The notes under the pieces: model-generated
What the model saw: only the letters and a program-made list of their open reading frames with translations
Told to the model about the DNA's origin: nothing
The model's database searches: none
Made by a program: the position numbers and the translations under genes
Shown here: piece after piece, positions 6,747-13,671 of the stretch
Layout of the letters: each line of letters begins with the position of its first letter
How positions within the stretch are numbered: the first letter of the stretch is position 1
Origin: Microbacterium sp. p3-SID336
GTDB lineage: Bacteria; Actinomycetota; Actinomycetes; Actinomycetales; Microbacteriaceae
DNA length: 54,104 nucleotides
Direction: 5' to 3'
Assembly: GCF_025143365.1 (NCBI RefSeq)
Contig: NZ_JALXPE010000027.1
Span: forward strand, 1-54,104

Positions 6747-8141
6747 ATGAACCGATTACTCAACTACATACTTGGAGGCTTCCTCGTCCTAACAGGCGCA
6801 GCCCTATCACTCACGCTCAGTGAGACATCCGCTCATGCGGTGAACTGTGGCGCTGCTGAATGCTACGCCGACTCCACCGTTCGCGGTGAAAGCAATTGGG
6901 AGGACACAGCATCCTCCGGTGGCTCAGGTTCCACGGGTGGCGGGGGCGGAGGTCACTCTTCCTCAGACTTCGTGATGACCGTCCGAACCTGCGACTCGTG
7001 GCTTCCTGTTGGTGGAGGGCAAAGCACCGGCACCTACCCTGCTGAGAACTCCAACCGCTACAACTGCTCGTTCGCTGATGGTGGCGCATACACAGGCTCA
7101 GGCGGCGAGATATGGTTCAGCTGTGCTCCACGCTCTGACCGTGCCTCAAACGGTCGTGTGACGGTCTTCTACCAAGACCCGAACACCGGTAGACGAACCT
7201 ACGCGTGGTACTACTGCCTGTACCCCACCGACGCATACGCTCCGATTGAACGCCTACAAGGTTCCGGAAAGATCTACACAGGCGGTCAAGGCTCCTTCTT
7301 CCTCACAGGAACAAGCCCCAACGCGTCACAGGTGCGAACCTATAACGGTGGAGGCAACCTCTCCAACACCTCCGGTTACATCAGCCGAAACGTGAACCTC
7401 GCAAATCCTGAGGCGTACACCGGGGCATGGCAACCATCCTTCACCGGGCGAACTTCCACGAAATCCAACGGAGACCCTGACTACGGGTTCTACCGTTTGG
7501 ATTGGCGTTTGGACTACCGAATCTGTGAGAAGTGGGCTTATCCATCTTGGTTGGGTGTTCCCGCCCGCTACGACTGTTCTCGCACCGGAGTGGACACTTC
7601 CGCGACTCCATACACCTACGCATGTAACTTCAACCCACCACTTGTTGAAGGCGTCCGTTCAGATGGACTGTTCATCCCGAGCGCGTGTGAACCACGTTGG
7701 GTATGTGACATCAGTGGTGACACCACCGTTGGTGGTCAGCCTGATGCTCTCACAGTGATGCGTAACGGTGAGCAGCTTCCTGTTCGCTTCCCAAGCGTAG
7801 GAGTGTCAGGAACGAACGTTCGCAACGCTACTGATTGGCGCTACTTCAACGCTCCCCTGCGGGATGTGTCACCAACCCTGAACTACGTGGAGTCCTCGTG
7901 GGCTTGGAGCACGTGGGATAGCTACCGTCAGGATGGAACGATTGCGTTCCGTTGGGCAAGTGTGAAAACAGGGCAAGGCTTTGAGTGGAACACTCGCTTC
8001 CGCTTCACAGCGCAGTTCTACCTACCTACACAGACCGTGGTGGGTGGTTCGCCTACCTACCGTTGGGTGACGGGCACGGCTGAGTGTCCTCAGACTGTTG
8101 ATAGTCCGAAAGTGGAGGTGGTGCGTGCTGTGAACAGATGA
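6747..8141 (+). CDS. Large secreted protein with Gly-rich linker
   Basis: 464 residues. A signal peptide with a hydrophobic core (LGGFLVLTGAALSLTL) and an AHA cleavage site at about residue 31 is followed by a linker with GSGSTGGGGGGHSSS near residues 57-71. The rest is a Tyr/Trp/Asn/Gly-rich region with about a dozen cysteines, probably disulphide-bonded. No membrane segment follows and no sorting signal is seen, so it is probably released or bound to the surface. Ribosome site is weak. Composition resembles surface adhesins or filamentous-phage attachment proteins only in general style; no family is recognised. Confidence 0.75.
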   Translation: MNRLLNYILGGFLVLTGAALSLTLSETSAHAVNCGAAECYADSTVRGESNWEDTASSGGSGSTGGGGGGHSSSDFVMTVRTCDSWLPVGGGQSTGTYPAENSNRYNCSFADGGAYTGSGGEIWFSCAPRSDRASNGRVTVFYQDPNTGRRTYAWYYCLYPTDAYAPIERLQGSGKIYTGGQGSFFLTGTSPNASQVRTYNGGGNLSNTSGYISRNVNLANPEAYTGAWQPSFTGRTSTKSNGDPDYGFYRLDWRLDYRICEKWAYPSWLGVPARYDCSRTGVDTSATPYTYACNFNPPLVEGVRSDGLFIPSACEPRWVCDISGDTTVGGQPDALTVMRNGEQLPVRFPSVGVSGTNVRNATDWRYFNAPLRDVSPTLNYVESSWAWSTWDSYRQDGTIAFRWASVKTGQGFEWNTRFRFTAQFYLPTQTVVGGSPTYRWVTGTAECPQTVDSPKVEVVRAVNR

Positions 8142-8193
8142 GCCGATAGTACTTGTGCCACCTCGGTTCGTATCGTTGTTCGGTTTTTGTGTT

Positions 8194-8226
8194 GAAGTGC
8201 CCCACCTGAGTCAGGTGGGGCACTTC
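8194..8226 (+). terminator. Hairpin terminator
   Basis: 16-bp perfect inverted repeat, 8194-8209 with 8211-8226 (core GTGCCCCACCTGA / TCAGGTGGGGCAC), about 50 bases after the secreted-protein stop. The same CCCCACC-TGA arm style recurs at 12176. Confidence 0.8.
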
Positions 8227-8259
8227 GTTGTTTCACCCTCGCCCGCATTTTTGTGGCGA

Positions 8260-8277
8260 TTCTGCCGATATAGAAGG
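8260..8277 (+). promoter_or_regulatory. Element promoter motif
   Basis: TTCTGCCGATATAGAAGG, identical to 6024-6041. CCGCATTTTTG lies at 8243-8253. Next start at 8303, 25 bases downstream. Confidence 0.55.
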
Positions 8278-8302
8278 GGAACGACTAACCAAGGAGGACT
8301 CC

Positions 8303-8830
8303 ATGAGCGAGATCACTGACCAAACACCTGAGATGAAAGCAGTGATGCTTCATACGAAGAAGACCACGCGTGCGTTCTTGAAGCAGCGTCATCCTGAGTT
8401 GGGGTCTCGTGCTTCCATCGGAAAGATCGACTACGGCTTAGAGAAGAAGCAGCGTGCCGAGTTTGATCCTGAAACGGCTGATGATGACTACAAGCACTTG
8501 ATGTCAGTGTTCCCATACATCTCACGTTCTATGACTCGCTTGGCGGTTGAGAACCCGGATGTCTACAACGAAGAACTCGTTGAGGATCTCGTTGAGATGT
8601 ACAACGCTGACCCCGCTATCCCTTCAACTGTGCTCGCTTTCGCCTCTCCGTTCAATGAGGACGGCAATCTGTTGGTCACTTTTGTGTTCGCGGACATCCC
8701 GCTTCGTGACGAACGTGCTGCTGCGGGTGAGTACACCACGCTTGAGGATGTCGTGGAACCGATAGAGCTTCTACCTCCACGTCCTGTCTCCAAGGTCAAC
8801 CCAATGAATCTGCTTCGTTCAGCGGAGTGA
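8303..8830 (+). CDS. Hypothetical protein, 175 residues
   Basis: ATG at 8303 has a strong AAGGAGG 6 bases upstream; the longer frame from 8228 would start inside the upstream hairpin. The product is soluble and acidic, with no signal peptide or membrane segment. The C-terminus is Pro-rich (LLPPRPVSKVNP). It is a single-gene unit between the motif at 8260 and the hairpin at 8837. No family recognised. Confidence 0.7.
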   Translation: MSEITDQTPEMKAVMLHTKKTTRAFLKQRHPELGSRASIGKIDYGLEKKQRAEFDPETADDDYKHLMSVFPYISRSMTRLAVENPDVYNEELVEDLVEMYNADPAIPSTVLAFASPFNEDGNLLVTFVFADIPLRDERAAAGEYTTLEDVVEPIELLPPRPVSKVNPMNLLRSAE

Positions 8831-8836
8831 CCACCT

Positions 8837-8872
8837 GAAACCCCCACGCTGCTTGTTCGGCGTGGGGGTTTC
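8837..8872 (+). terminator. Hairpin terminator
   Basis: 13-bp stem GAAACCCCCACGC / GCGTGGGGGTTTC with a 10-base loop, followed by GTTTTG. Confidence 0.8.
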
Positions 8873-8897
8873 GTTTTGCCCGTTAGGAACTTCAGGT

Positions 8898-8947
8898 CTT
8901 CAAGTTTTTGAAGCGTTCTGTCCGTTACGGACGAGATCTGCCGATAA
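8898..8947 (+). promoter_or_regulatory. rep upstream control region with two palindromes
   Basis: It contains CTTCAA (8898-8903) / TTGAAG (8908-8913), the palindrome GTCCGTTACGGAC (8920-8932) and the element motif AGATCTGCCGATAA (8934-8947). The palindrome's CGGACGAG edge also occurs in the 11-bp repeats at 2987-3026, so one regulator may act at both. A double-strand replication origin could also lie in this interval, but no nick site is recognised. Confidence 0.45.
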
Positions 8948-9009
8948 CACTTACAACCCCTGATCCTGCCACCGACTGAAAGGCAGTTCACCCTGAAGGA
9001 GACCTAACG

Positions 9010-10476
9010 ATGACACCCTCAACCACCACGCTCAACGAGCAACACTTAGCTGATGCGGCATTCGACGCTCGTGGTGCCACAACTGAGCATCAACGAAATC
9101 GCGCTCGTCTATACCGAGACCACATCACGTTCAACCGAATCTCTTCAACCGCAAGCGGTAGGAACTGTTTCCGTTCTCGTCGTGGAGGCTCCAACGGAAC
9201 TGCACTACTTAGGACACACACATCCAAAGGCATCTTCTCAAAGTGGGCGCGTCAGTCTTGTAAGAGTGCTCTCTGCCCCATCTGCTCCACACAACGCGCG
9301 AAGCAGGATGCTGCTGAACTTACAGTTGCGACTCGTGCTCACGTGGCTCGTGGTGGCACAGCCCTGTTCCTCACGTTGTCCGCGCGTAGTGTCTATTCGC
9401 GAACTCCACAGTTTGACAACGCCGAGTACCACTTCCGCAACGACGCAGAAGCCCTTACGGCGTTCAGAGAGTCAGAGAAGAACTACTCTCCTGTCGGAAG
9501 GTCAGAGAGGCTCAGAGCACGGGTAGCTGCTTACGCAGAAGAACATGCCGTGAAGGTTCACACTCACACGGATTGGGAGCTTACTCATCGCCATGACGTG
9601 TTCAAGAGTGTGGCATCTCGTAGCGTCTTTGGTGGAGCACAGTGGAGCAAGGACGCAAAGCGTTACGGTGTGCGTGCCCGCGTCATCGTGACTGAGTTGG
9701 TGCCTACTCCCGCGAAAGCCAAGTCATCCGCACCCAACAAGCGCGGCGTGGATTGGAACTATGTGACCCACAACCTTCACCTTCATATCGTTCTCTTCCT
9801 TGACCCTCTTCCTACGGAAGAGGGTTCCACTCGTCGTCTGAACGCTTCGGAGCGTGACGAGCTCGTGAACCGTCTATACGGTCGTTGGGAACGCGCTCTC
9901 AAGAAGCACGGAATCACCGCGAAGAAGGAAGCACAGGATTTCTCTTGGATAGCCGCTGATGAGATTGAGAAGGTTGCTCACTACATCAACAAGCTTCCTC
10001 GTGAACTCATCACCGGGAAGTCAGCGGGTAAGGAAGGGCACATGTCGATATGGGATGCGTTACGTGCTGCTGAAGGCGGTCACATCACTGAGTCAGGTGA
10101 ACTACTTGAAGCTGACCCCGCTGCTCGTAATTGGTTCCGTCAGGTTGAGCAACTCTTCTACCGCAAGAAGCTCATCATGTTCTCCACCAACTTCGCTGAG
10201 CGAATGGGTGTTGCTGATGAGTTGAAGGCTCGCCGTGAAGAGTTCTTCAGCACCGCACTGACGGAGACCGTGCTGTTGTTCGGTGAGGGCACGTGGAGGT
10301 GGATGTGTGAAGAGAACCCCGAGTTCCGATACGAACTTCTCAACATGGCTGAGAACACCACAGGCGAGAACTTGAAAGCCTTCATCAGAGAACACGGTTA
10401 CCCGTTCATCGAGCCGTCAACACCAACCTTGGATGAGGTTGAAGATGACGACTTTTGGAACATGGAACCGTTCTGA
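9010..10476 (+). CDS. HUH rolling-circle replication initiator
   Basis: 488 residues; ATG preceded by GAAGGAGACC. A zinc-finger-like motif CKSALCPIC is at residues 84-92. The metal-binding HUH motif is HLH at 257-259 within NLHLHIVLFL. The candidate catalytic tyrosine is Tyr325 in VAHYINKLP. Length and motif order match the Rep (RepSA-type) proteins of actinobacterial plasmids and AICEs. Known: such proteins nick the double-strand origin and stay covalently linked to the 5' end. Inferred: it replicates the excised element and may also serve mobilisation. It stands alone between the control region at 8898 and the hairpin at 10495. Confidence 0.85.
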   Translation: MTPSTTTLNEQHLADAAFDARGATTEHQRNRARLYRDHITFNRISSTASGRNCFRSRRGGSNGTALLRTHTSKGIFSKWARQSCKSALCPICSTQRAKQDAAELTVATRAHVARGGTALFLTLSARSVYSRTPQFDNAEYHFRNDAEALTAFRESEKNYSPVGRSERLRARVAAYAEEHAVKVHTHTDWELTHRHDVFKSVASRSVFGGAQWSKDAKRYGVRARVIVTELVPTPAKAKSSAPNKRGVDWNYVTHNLHLHIVLFLDPLPTEEGSTRRLNASERDELVNRLYGRWERALKKHGITAKKEAQDFSWIAADEIEKVAHYINKLPRELITGKSAGKEGHMSIWDALRAAEGGHITESGELLEADPAARNWFRQVEQLFYRKKLIMFSTNFAERMGVADELKARREEFFSTALTETVLLFGEGTWRWMCEENPEFRYELLNMAENTTGENLKAFIREHGYPFIEPSTPTLDEVEDDDFWNMEPF

Positions 10477-10494
10477 GTCACTCCCGTTCTCGCT

Positions 10495-10527
10495 ACTGCC
10501 CCTCGTTCTTCTTGAGCAAGGGGCAGT
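10495..10527 (+). terminator. Hairpin terminator after rep
   Basis: 9-bp stem ACTGCCCCT / AGGGGCAGT with a 15-base loop, 18 bases after the rep stop. Confidence 0.6.
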
Positions 10528-10590
10528 TCCATGTCTCGCCCTGATTCACGGTCGTAGAGAGACGCGATCTTGTCCCGTCCGCATTTTCTG

Positions 10591-10611
10591 AGATCTACCG
10601 ATATTAGAAGG
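10591..10611 (+). promoter_or_regulatory. Element promoter motif before pilin gene
   Basis: AGATCTACCGATATTAGAAG (10591-10610) combines the AGATCT and GATAT...AGAAGG parts of the other copies. TCCGCATTTTCTG is immediately upstream. Start codon at 10640. Confidence 0.55.
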
Positions 10612-10639
10612 GAATGAACAACGAAAGGACTACACCAAC

Positions 10640-11608
10640 ATGATTCAAAAGCTTAGAGAGTTACAAGCGCAAGCATCGGAAGAAGGCTTCACCCTCATCG
10701 AACTGATGATCACAGTCGTCATCATCGGAATCCTCGCAGCGATAGCGATCCCCATCTTCACCGGGCAACAGAAGGCAGCCATAGACGCAGGAGTGAAGAG
10801 CGACGTGAAGAACATGGCTGACGTAACCATACCCACCAAGCTCTCCGCGAACGGCAACAACCTTGCTGCTCAAGTCGCTCCCTTAGTTGGCTCCGTGGAT
10901 GGTCAAACCCTCACCGCACAACAAGCCAAGTATCAAGACATCAGCCTCTCAGACGAGAACACCAAAATCACCATCGGTGGTGGGTGGTCTGACTTCACTG
11001 TTCTTGCCACCAACGAGAGTAGTGAATCCGTATGGTGTTCATCTATCAAAGATGGAGCAAGACGCCTTCACTCCGGTGAGGACTGTAAGGGCATCCCCGG
11101 TTACACCGAATGGACAGATGAACTTGGTAACCCCGGCGAAGGCGGCGGCTCATTAGCTGAAGGTTGTGAAGCGTTCGGCGGACTACAACCGGAAGAGGTT
11201 GCTCTACAACACGGATGGTACGGCTCATACGAGGCTGACCACTACGTAGACAATATTGACGAAGGTTGGTTACGCACACCTCAGCAGAAGGCTGACTGTC
11301 GCGCTCGCTACTCAGCAGCCGAAGCAGCTGATATTGGCGCAAAAGAACGTGCTGCGGCTCGTGAGGTTGTTCTTCAAATGGTGAAAGACAACATCGCAGC
11401 AAACAACAGAACCGACCGCACCGAGTGGAGTGGAAGCACTACCTACTTAAATATTGAAGGTAGCTACAATTACAACTACGGAGCGGTCGACGTTGATGGT
11501 GCTGACTTCAGCGCAGAAGCATCAGTGACTTCCAAAGATCCACGTATCGGAATCCAAGAGAACTTCACTTGCTACGGAAGTTCAATCGCAACCGCTACCT
11601 GTTTCTAA
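10640..11608 (+). CDS. Type IV prepilin-like protein
   Basis: 322 residues; ATG with GAAAGGA upstream. A class III leader of 16 residues ends in Gly16, followed by FTLIELMITVVIIGILAAIA: the prepilin peptidase site (G16/F17), Glu21 as mature residue 5, and the hydrophobic assembly helix. The remaining 280 residues form a large head with several cysteines (CSS, DCKG, EGCE, FTCYG, ATCF). No prepilin peptidase or pilus ATPase is present in the window, so assembly would depend on host or distant element genes. Such a gene on an AICE-like element is unusual and may serve cell-cell contact or DNA transfer; a pseudopilin is the other option. Confidence 0.85.
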   Translation: MIQKLRELQAQASEEGFTLIELMITVVIIGILAAIAIPIFTGQQKAAIDAGVKSDVKNMADVTIPTKLSANGNNLAAQVAPLVGSVDGQTLTAQQAKYQDISLSDENTKITIGGGWSDFTVLATNESSESVWCSSIKDGARRLHSGEDCKGIPGYTEWTDELGNPGEGGGSLAEGCEAFGGLQPEEVALQHGWYGSYEADHYVDNIDEGWLRTPQQKADCRARYSAAEAADIGAKERAAAREVVLQMVKDNIAANNRTDRTEWSGSTTYLNIEGSYNYNYGAVDVDGADFSAEASVTSKDPRIGIQENFTCYGSSIATATCF

Positions 11609-11619
11609 ACGCTCCGACT

Positions 11620-11654
11620 GAGACCCCCTCTGACTTGTTCAACGAGGGGGTCTC
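11620..11654 (+). terminator. Hairpin terminator after pilin
   Basis: 11-bp perfect stem GAGACCCCCTC / GAGGGGGTCTC, 13-base loop, 11 bases after the pilin stop. Confidence 0.8.
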
Positions 11655-11669
11655 ATCATGTTTCGTGTC

Positions 11670-11690
11670 AGATCTTCCGATATTAGAGAT
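11670..11690 (+). promoter_or_regulatory. Element promoter motif, hybrid form
   Basis: CCGATATTAGAGATG joins the CCGATAT core of one motif variant to the TTAGAGATG of the other, indicating that both variants are the same element. AGATCTT precedes it. Start codon at 11706. Confidence 0.55.
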
Positions 11691-11705
11691 GAACAAGGAG
11701 AACCC

Positions 11706-12170
11706 ATGAAACGAAAAACACTCACACTCACTGCGATAGGTGCTTCCGCCCTCATCCTTGCGGGAGCAATCGCTGTTCCTTCTCTCGCAGCAACCACCAC
11801 ATCCAACGCCACCGCTCCACCCGCTATGAACCAAGCAGCGGTCAGTAGAACCGCTGTCGTGGCTGCTGCTGTTGCGGGAACGAAAACAATCACTTCATGT
11901 ATTGCCTCAAAGCCCGTGGACACCTACGCGAACGTCGTTCTGACTGAGGATGTGGAAGATTGCCGCTCTCGTGCCGGATGGAAGGACAGCTATACAGACG
12001 GCTACCTCTCCCAAGCGTTCGGCAACAACACCAAGGCTCCCGTAGACCCCTACAACTTCGGACGCCCCATACCACCATCCACATACTGCGTAGAGGTCAC
12101 CTATTTTGGTAGCGAAGACCTTCCCCGCTACCCGGTCATCTGTAACGGTGTGCTCTACACCACGTACTGA
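11706..12170 (+). CDS. Secreted hypothetical protein
   Basis: 154 residues from the ATG at 11706 (CAAGGAGA upstream). A signal peptide with basic start (MKRKT) and hydrophobic core ends near SLA-A at residues 28-29. An Ala/Thr-rich stretch and a domain with four cysteines (TSCIAS, EDCRS, TYCVEV, VICNG) follow, suggesting two disulphides. It is a single-gene unit directly behind the pilin gene. Function unknown; the neighbourhood suggests it acts outside the cell with the pilin. Confidence 0.7.
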   Translation: MKRKTLTLTAIGASALILAGAIAVPSLAATTTSNATAPPAMNQAAVSRTAVVAAAVAGTKTITSCIASKPVDTYANVVLTEDVEDCRSRAGWKDSYTDGYLSQAFGNNTKAPVDPYNFGRPIPPSTYCVEVTYFGSEDLPRYPVICNGVLYTTY

Positions 12171-12175
12171 CACGA

Positions 12176-12206
12176 AGAACCCCCACCTGAATCAGGTGGG
12201 GGTTCT
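12176..12206. terminator. Bidirectional hairpin between convergent genes
   Basis: 15-bp perfect stem, arms 12176-12190 and 12192-12206 (core CCCCCACCTGA / TCAGGTGGGGG), between the stops of the convergent genes ending at 12170 and 12216. Confidence 0.8.
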
Positions 12207-12215
12207 CGCATAGGT

Positions 12216-13010
12216 TCACGCAGCGAGGTCAACCATGCGCCACGTCTGAACGTCACAAGGGAACAGGAGCAGCCCATCGAACTGCCACTCGTCAAGCGAT
12301 GGACTGACACAGGCAATTGGCACTTGAACACAGTGGTCAGTGTCAGAGTTCGGGCTGAGGGTAAACGCTGCTGCTTCACCCGGTGCCTCATCCTCAGGGA
12401 GGAAACCCAACACGGCATGTTCGTTGGCGTGAGCGTTTCGGACATTCTCAATCTCGGTCGCTATCCCACTCATCTCTGCTCTGAAGATGTCACTCAGTGC
12501 GATAACAACTTCGTAGTACTCATCGTCGTAGTCGTATGCGATGCGTGCGGCTGTCTCGTTGATGAAGGCTTCGAACTGTTCACGGTGTTCTCGGGTGGGC
12601 ACACTGATGATGAGCGTCTTGGTTCGAACAGGACGGTACTCAGTTCTGTGAACCTCGACTAATCCACCGTCGTCAGACATCACCGCGTGGGTGTTGTAGC
12701 CGTTGCTTGGTGGACGTGTGTCCACAATCGGGAATAAGGTGTAGAACTCAACACTGCTGTCCTCACCGAATGAGTAGATCGCATGGATGGGGTAGTCCCT
12801 CACATCGTCTTCTACGCGGTGGGTGGATGGGGTGATGCCGTGGTTGGCACACCAAAGCTGATAGTTGCGGATGAGGGGTTCAAGGGAGAGATCGCGGATC
12901 ATCCCGGCGTAGGCACTGTGGTCATCTTCTTTGGGGTGGAGGTGGTCTGTGGTGAGTCGTTCGTAGAGCGTGGGTTCGTCGTTGTCAAAGTTCAGTATGT
13001 CTGCGTTCAT
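12216..13010 (-). CDS. Hypothetical protein, 264 residues
   Basis: Start placed at the ATG at 13010 with GAAAGG 7-8 bases upstream; a GTG at 13037 would lie within the promoter motif. The product is soluble and acidic, beginning MNADILNFDNDEPTLYERL. No signal peptide, membrane segment or known motif is seen. It is the only gene in this part of the element on the minus strand, with its own copy of the element promoter motif. Function unknown. Confidence 0.65.
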   Translation of the reverse strand: MNADILNFDNDEPTLYERLTTDHLHPKEDDHSAYAGMIRDLSLEPLIRNYQLWCANHGITPSTHRVEDDVRDYPIHAIYSFGEDSSVEFYTLFPIVDTRPPSNGYNTHAVMSDDGGLVEVHRTEYRPVRTKTLIISVPTREHREQFEAFINETAARIAYDYDDEYYEVVIALSDIFRAEMSGIATEIENVRNAHANEHAVLGFLPEDEAPGEAAAFTLSPNSDTDHCVQVPIACVSPSLDEWQFDGLLLFPCDVQTWRMVDLAA

Positions 13011-13036
13011 GTTGGGTGCCTTTCGTAAGATGTCCA

Positions 13037-13055
13037 CCTTCTATATCGGTAAGAA
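13037..13055 (-). promoter_or_regulatory. Element promoter motif, minus strand
   Basis: Read on the minus strand this is TTCTTACCGATATAGAAGG, matching the copies at 6024 and 8260 in all but two bases. It points toward the minus-strand gene starting at 13010, showing that the motif is directional and travels with starts. Confidence 0.6.
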
Positions 13056-13122
13056 CACACTCCGATGAACAGCAAAATCATCATGTTGAGTAGAGTTAGA
13101 TCGTCAACGAGGGGATGGGTGC

Positions 13123-13590
13123 GTGCCGATCAACGACCCGGATGAGCGAGAAGCGATAGATTCATCCAACCCTTTCCGTCTTTGGTGTTTGGCTCAGCAC
13201 CCTTCTGCGCAAGTGAAAGAGCTTGTGGCATACAACTCTTGGACGCCGCCTGACGCGTTGGCATGGCTCGTGGGCGGTAGTAACCCATATGTTCGCGAAG
13301 CGGCTCTGAAACACCCGCGTATGACTTCTCAGGTCATGTTGTGGGCTTGGGAGGTAGCTGATGTTTGGACGAAAGTGGATTTGGTGGAGTTGGAGGACTG
13401 TCCTCTTGAGCTTCTCACTGATGCGCTGTTGGAACATCAGCCGATGCGGTTGAGGTGGGCTGCGTGGCAGCAGATTGTGGAAGAGCCGCTTGGGTCTGAA
13501 AAGTTCGAGACTGTGATGCGTCCACTGTGGGCTGATGGAGACTACACGTCGATGCCGCACTCGTGGATCGGTGCCATGTTCGGCTTCTGA
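13123..13590 (+). CDS. HEAT/LRV-repeat-like hypothetical protein
   Basis: 155 residues from a GTG with GAGGGGATG upstream. The sequence shows short helical repeats of the leucine-rich-variant/HEAT type: WCLAQHPSAQVKELVAYN, WLVGGSNPYVREAALKHP and a third weaker unit. It is Trp-rich. A related protein is encoded at 20994-21314. These folds usually act as protein-binding scaffolds; the specific role is unknown. The strong hairpin at 13612 follows. Confidence 0.6.
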   Translation: MPINDPDEREAIDSSNPFRLWCLAQHPSAQVKELVAYNSWTPPDALAWLVGGSNPYVREAALKHPRMTSQVMLWAWEVADVWTKVDLVELEDCPLELLTDALLEHQPMRLRWAAWQQIVEEPLGSEKFETVMRPLWADGDYTSMPHSWIGAMFGF

Positions 13591-13611
13591 ACCGGTGTCG
13601 TGCTGAGAAGC

Positions 13612-13659
13612 ATGAACTGAGAGAACAACACTTCTCTCAGCGTTGTTCTCTCAGTTCAT
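13612..13659. terminator. Strong bidirectional hairpin
   Basis: 18-bp perfect stem, 13612-13629 with 13642-13659 (core TGAGAGAACAAC / GTTGTTCTCTCA), 12-base loop. It lies between the stop of the 13123 gene and the stop of the convergent methyltransferase gene. Confidence 0.85.
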
Positions 13660-13671
13660 TGAAAGCCCGTC

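Noticed and set aside
6750..6840. Riboswitch-like structure upstream of the secreted protein or Moco genes
   Set aside because: No conserved Moco or other riboswitch fold could be traced by eye before any of the Moco, mod or nar operons.
2713..11608. Element as a filamentous prophage (Rep, small coat-like protein, FtsK/Zot-like ATPase, secreted adsorption-like protein)
   Set aside because: The ATPase has several N-terminal membrane helices and the GKGS Walker A of conjugative pumps. The gene set is too large and carries defence cargo, and integration in a tRNA gene with a large tyrosine integrase fits an AICE better. The resemblance of the 464-residue protein is only stylistic.
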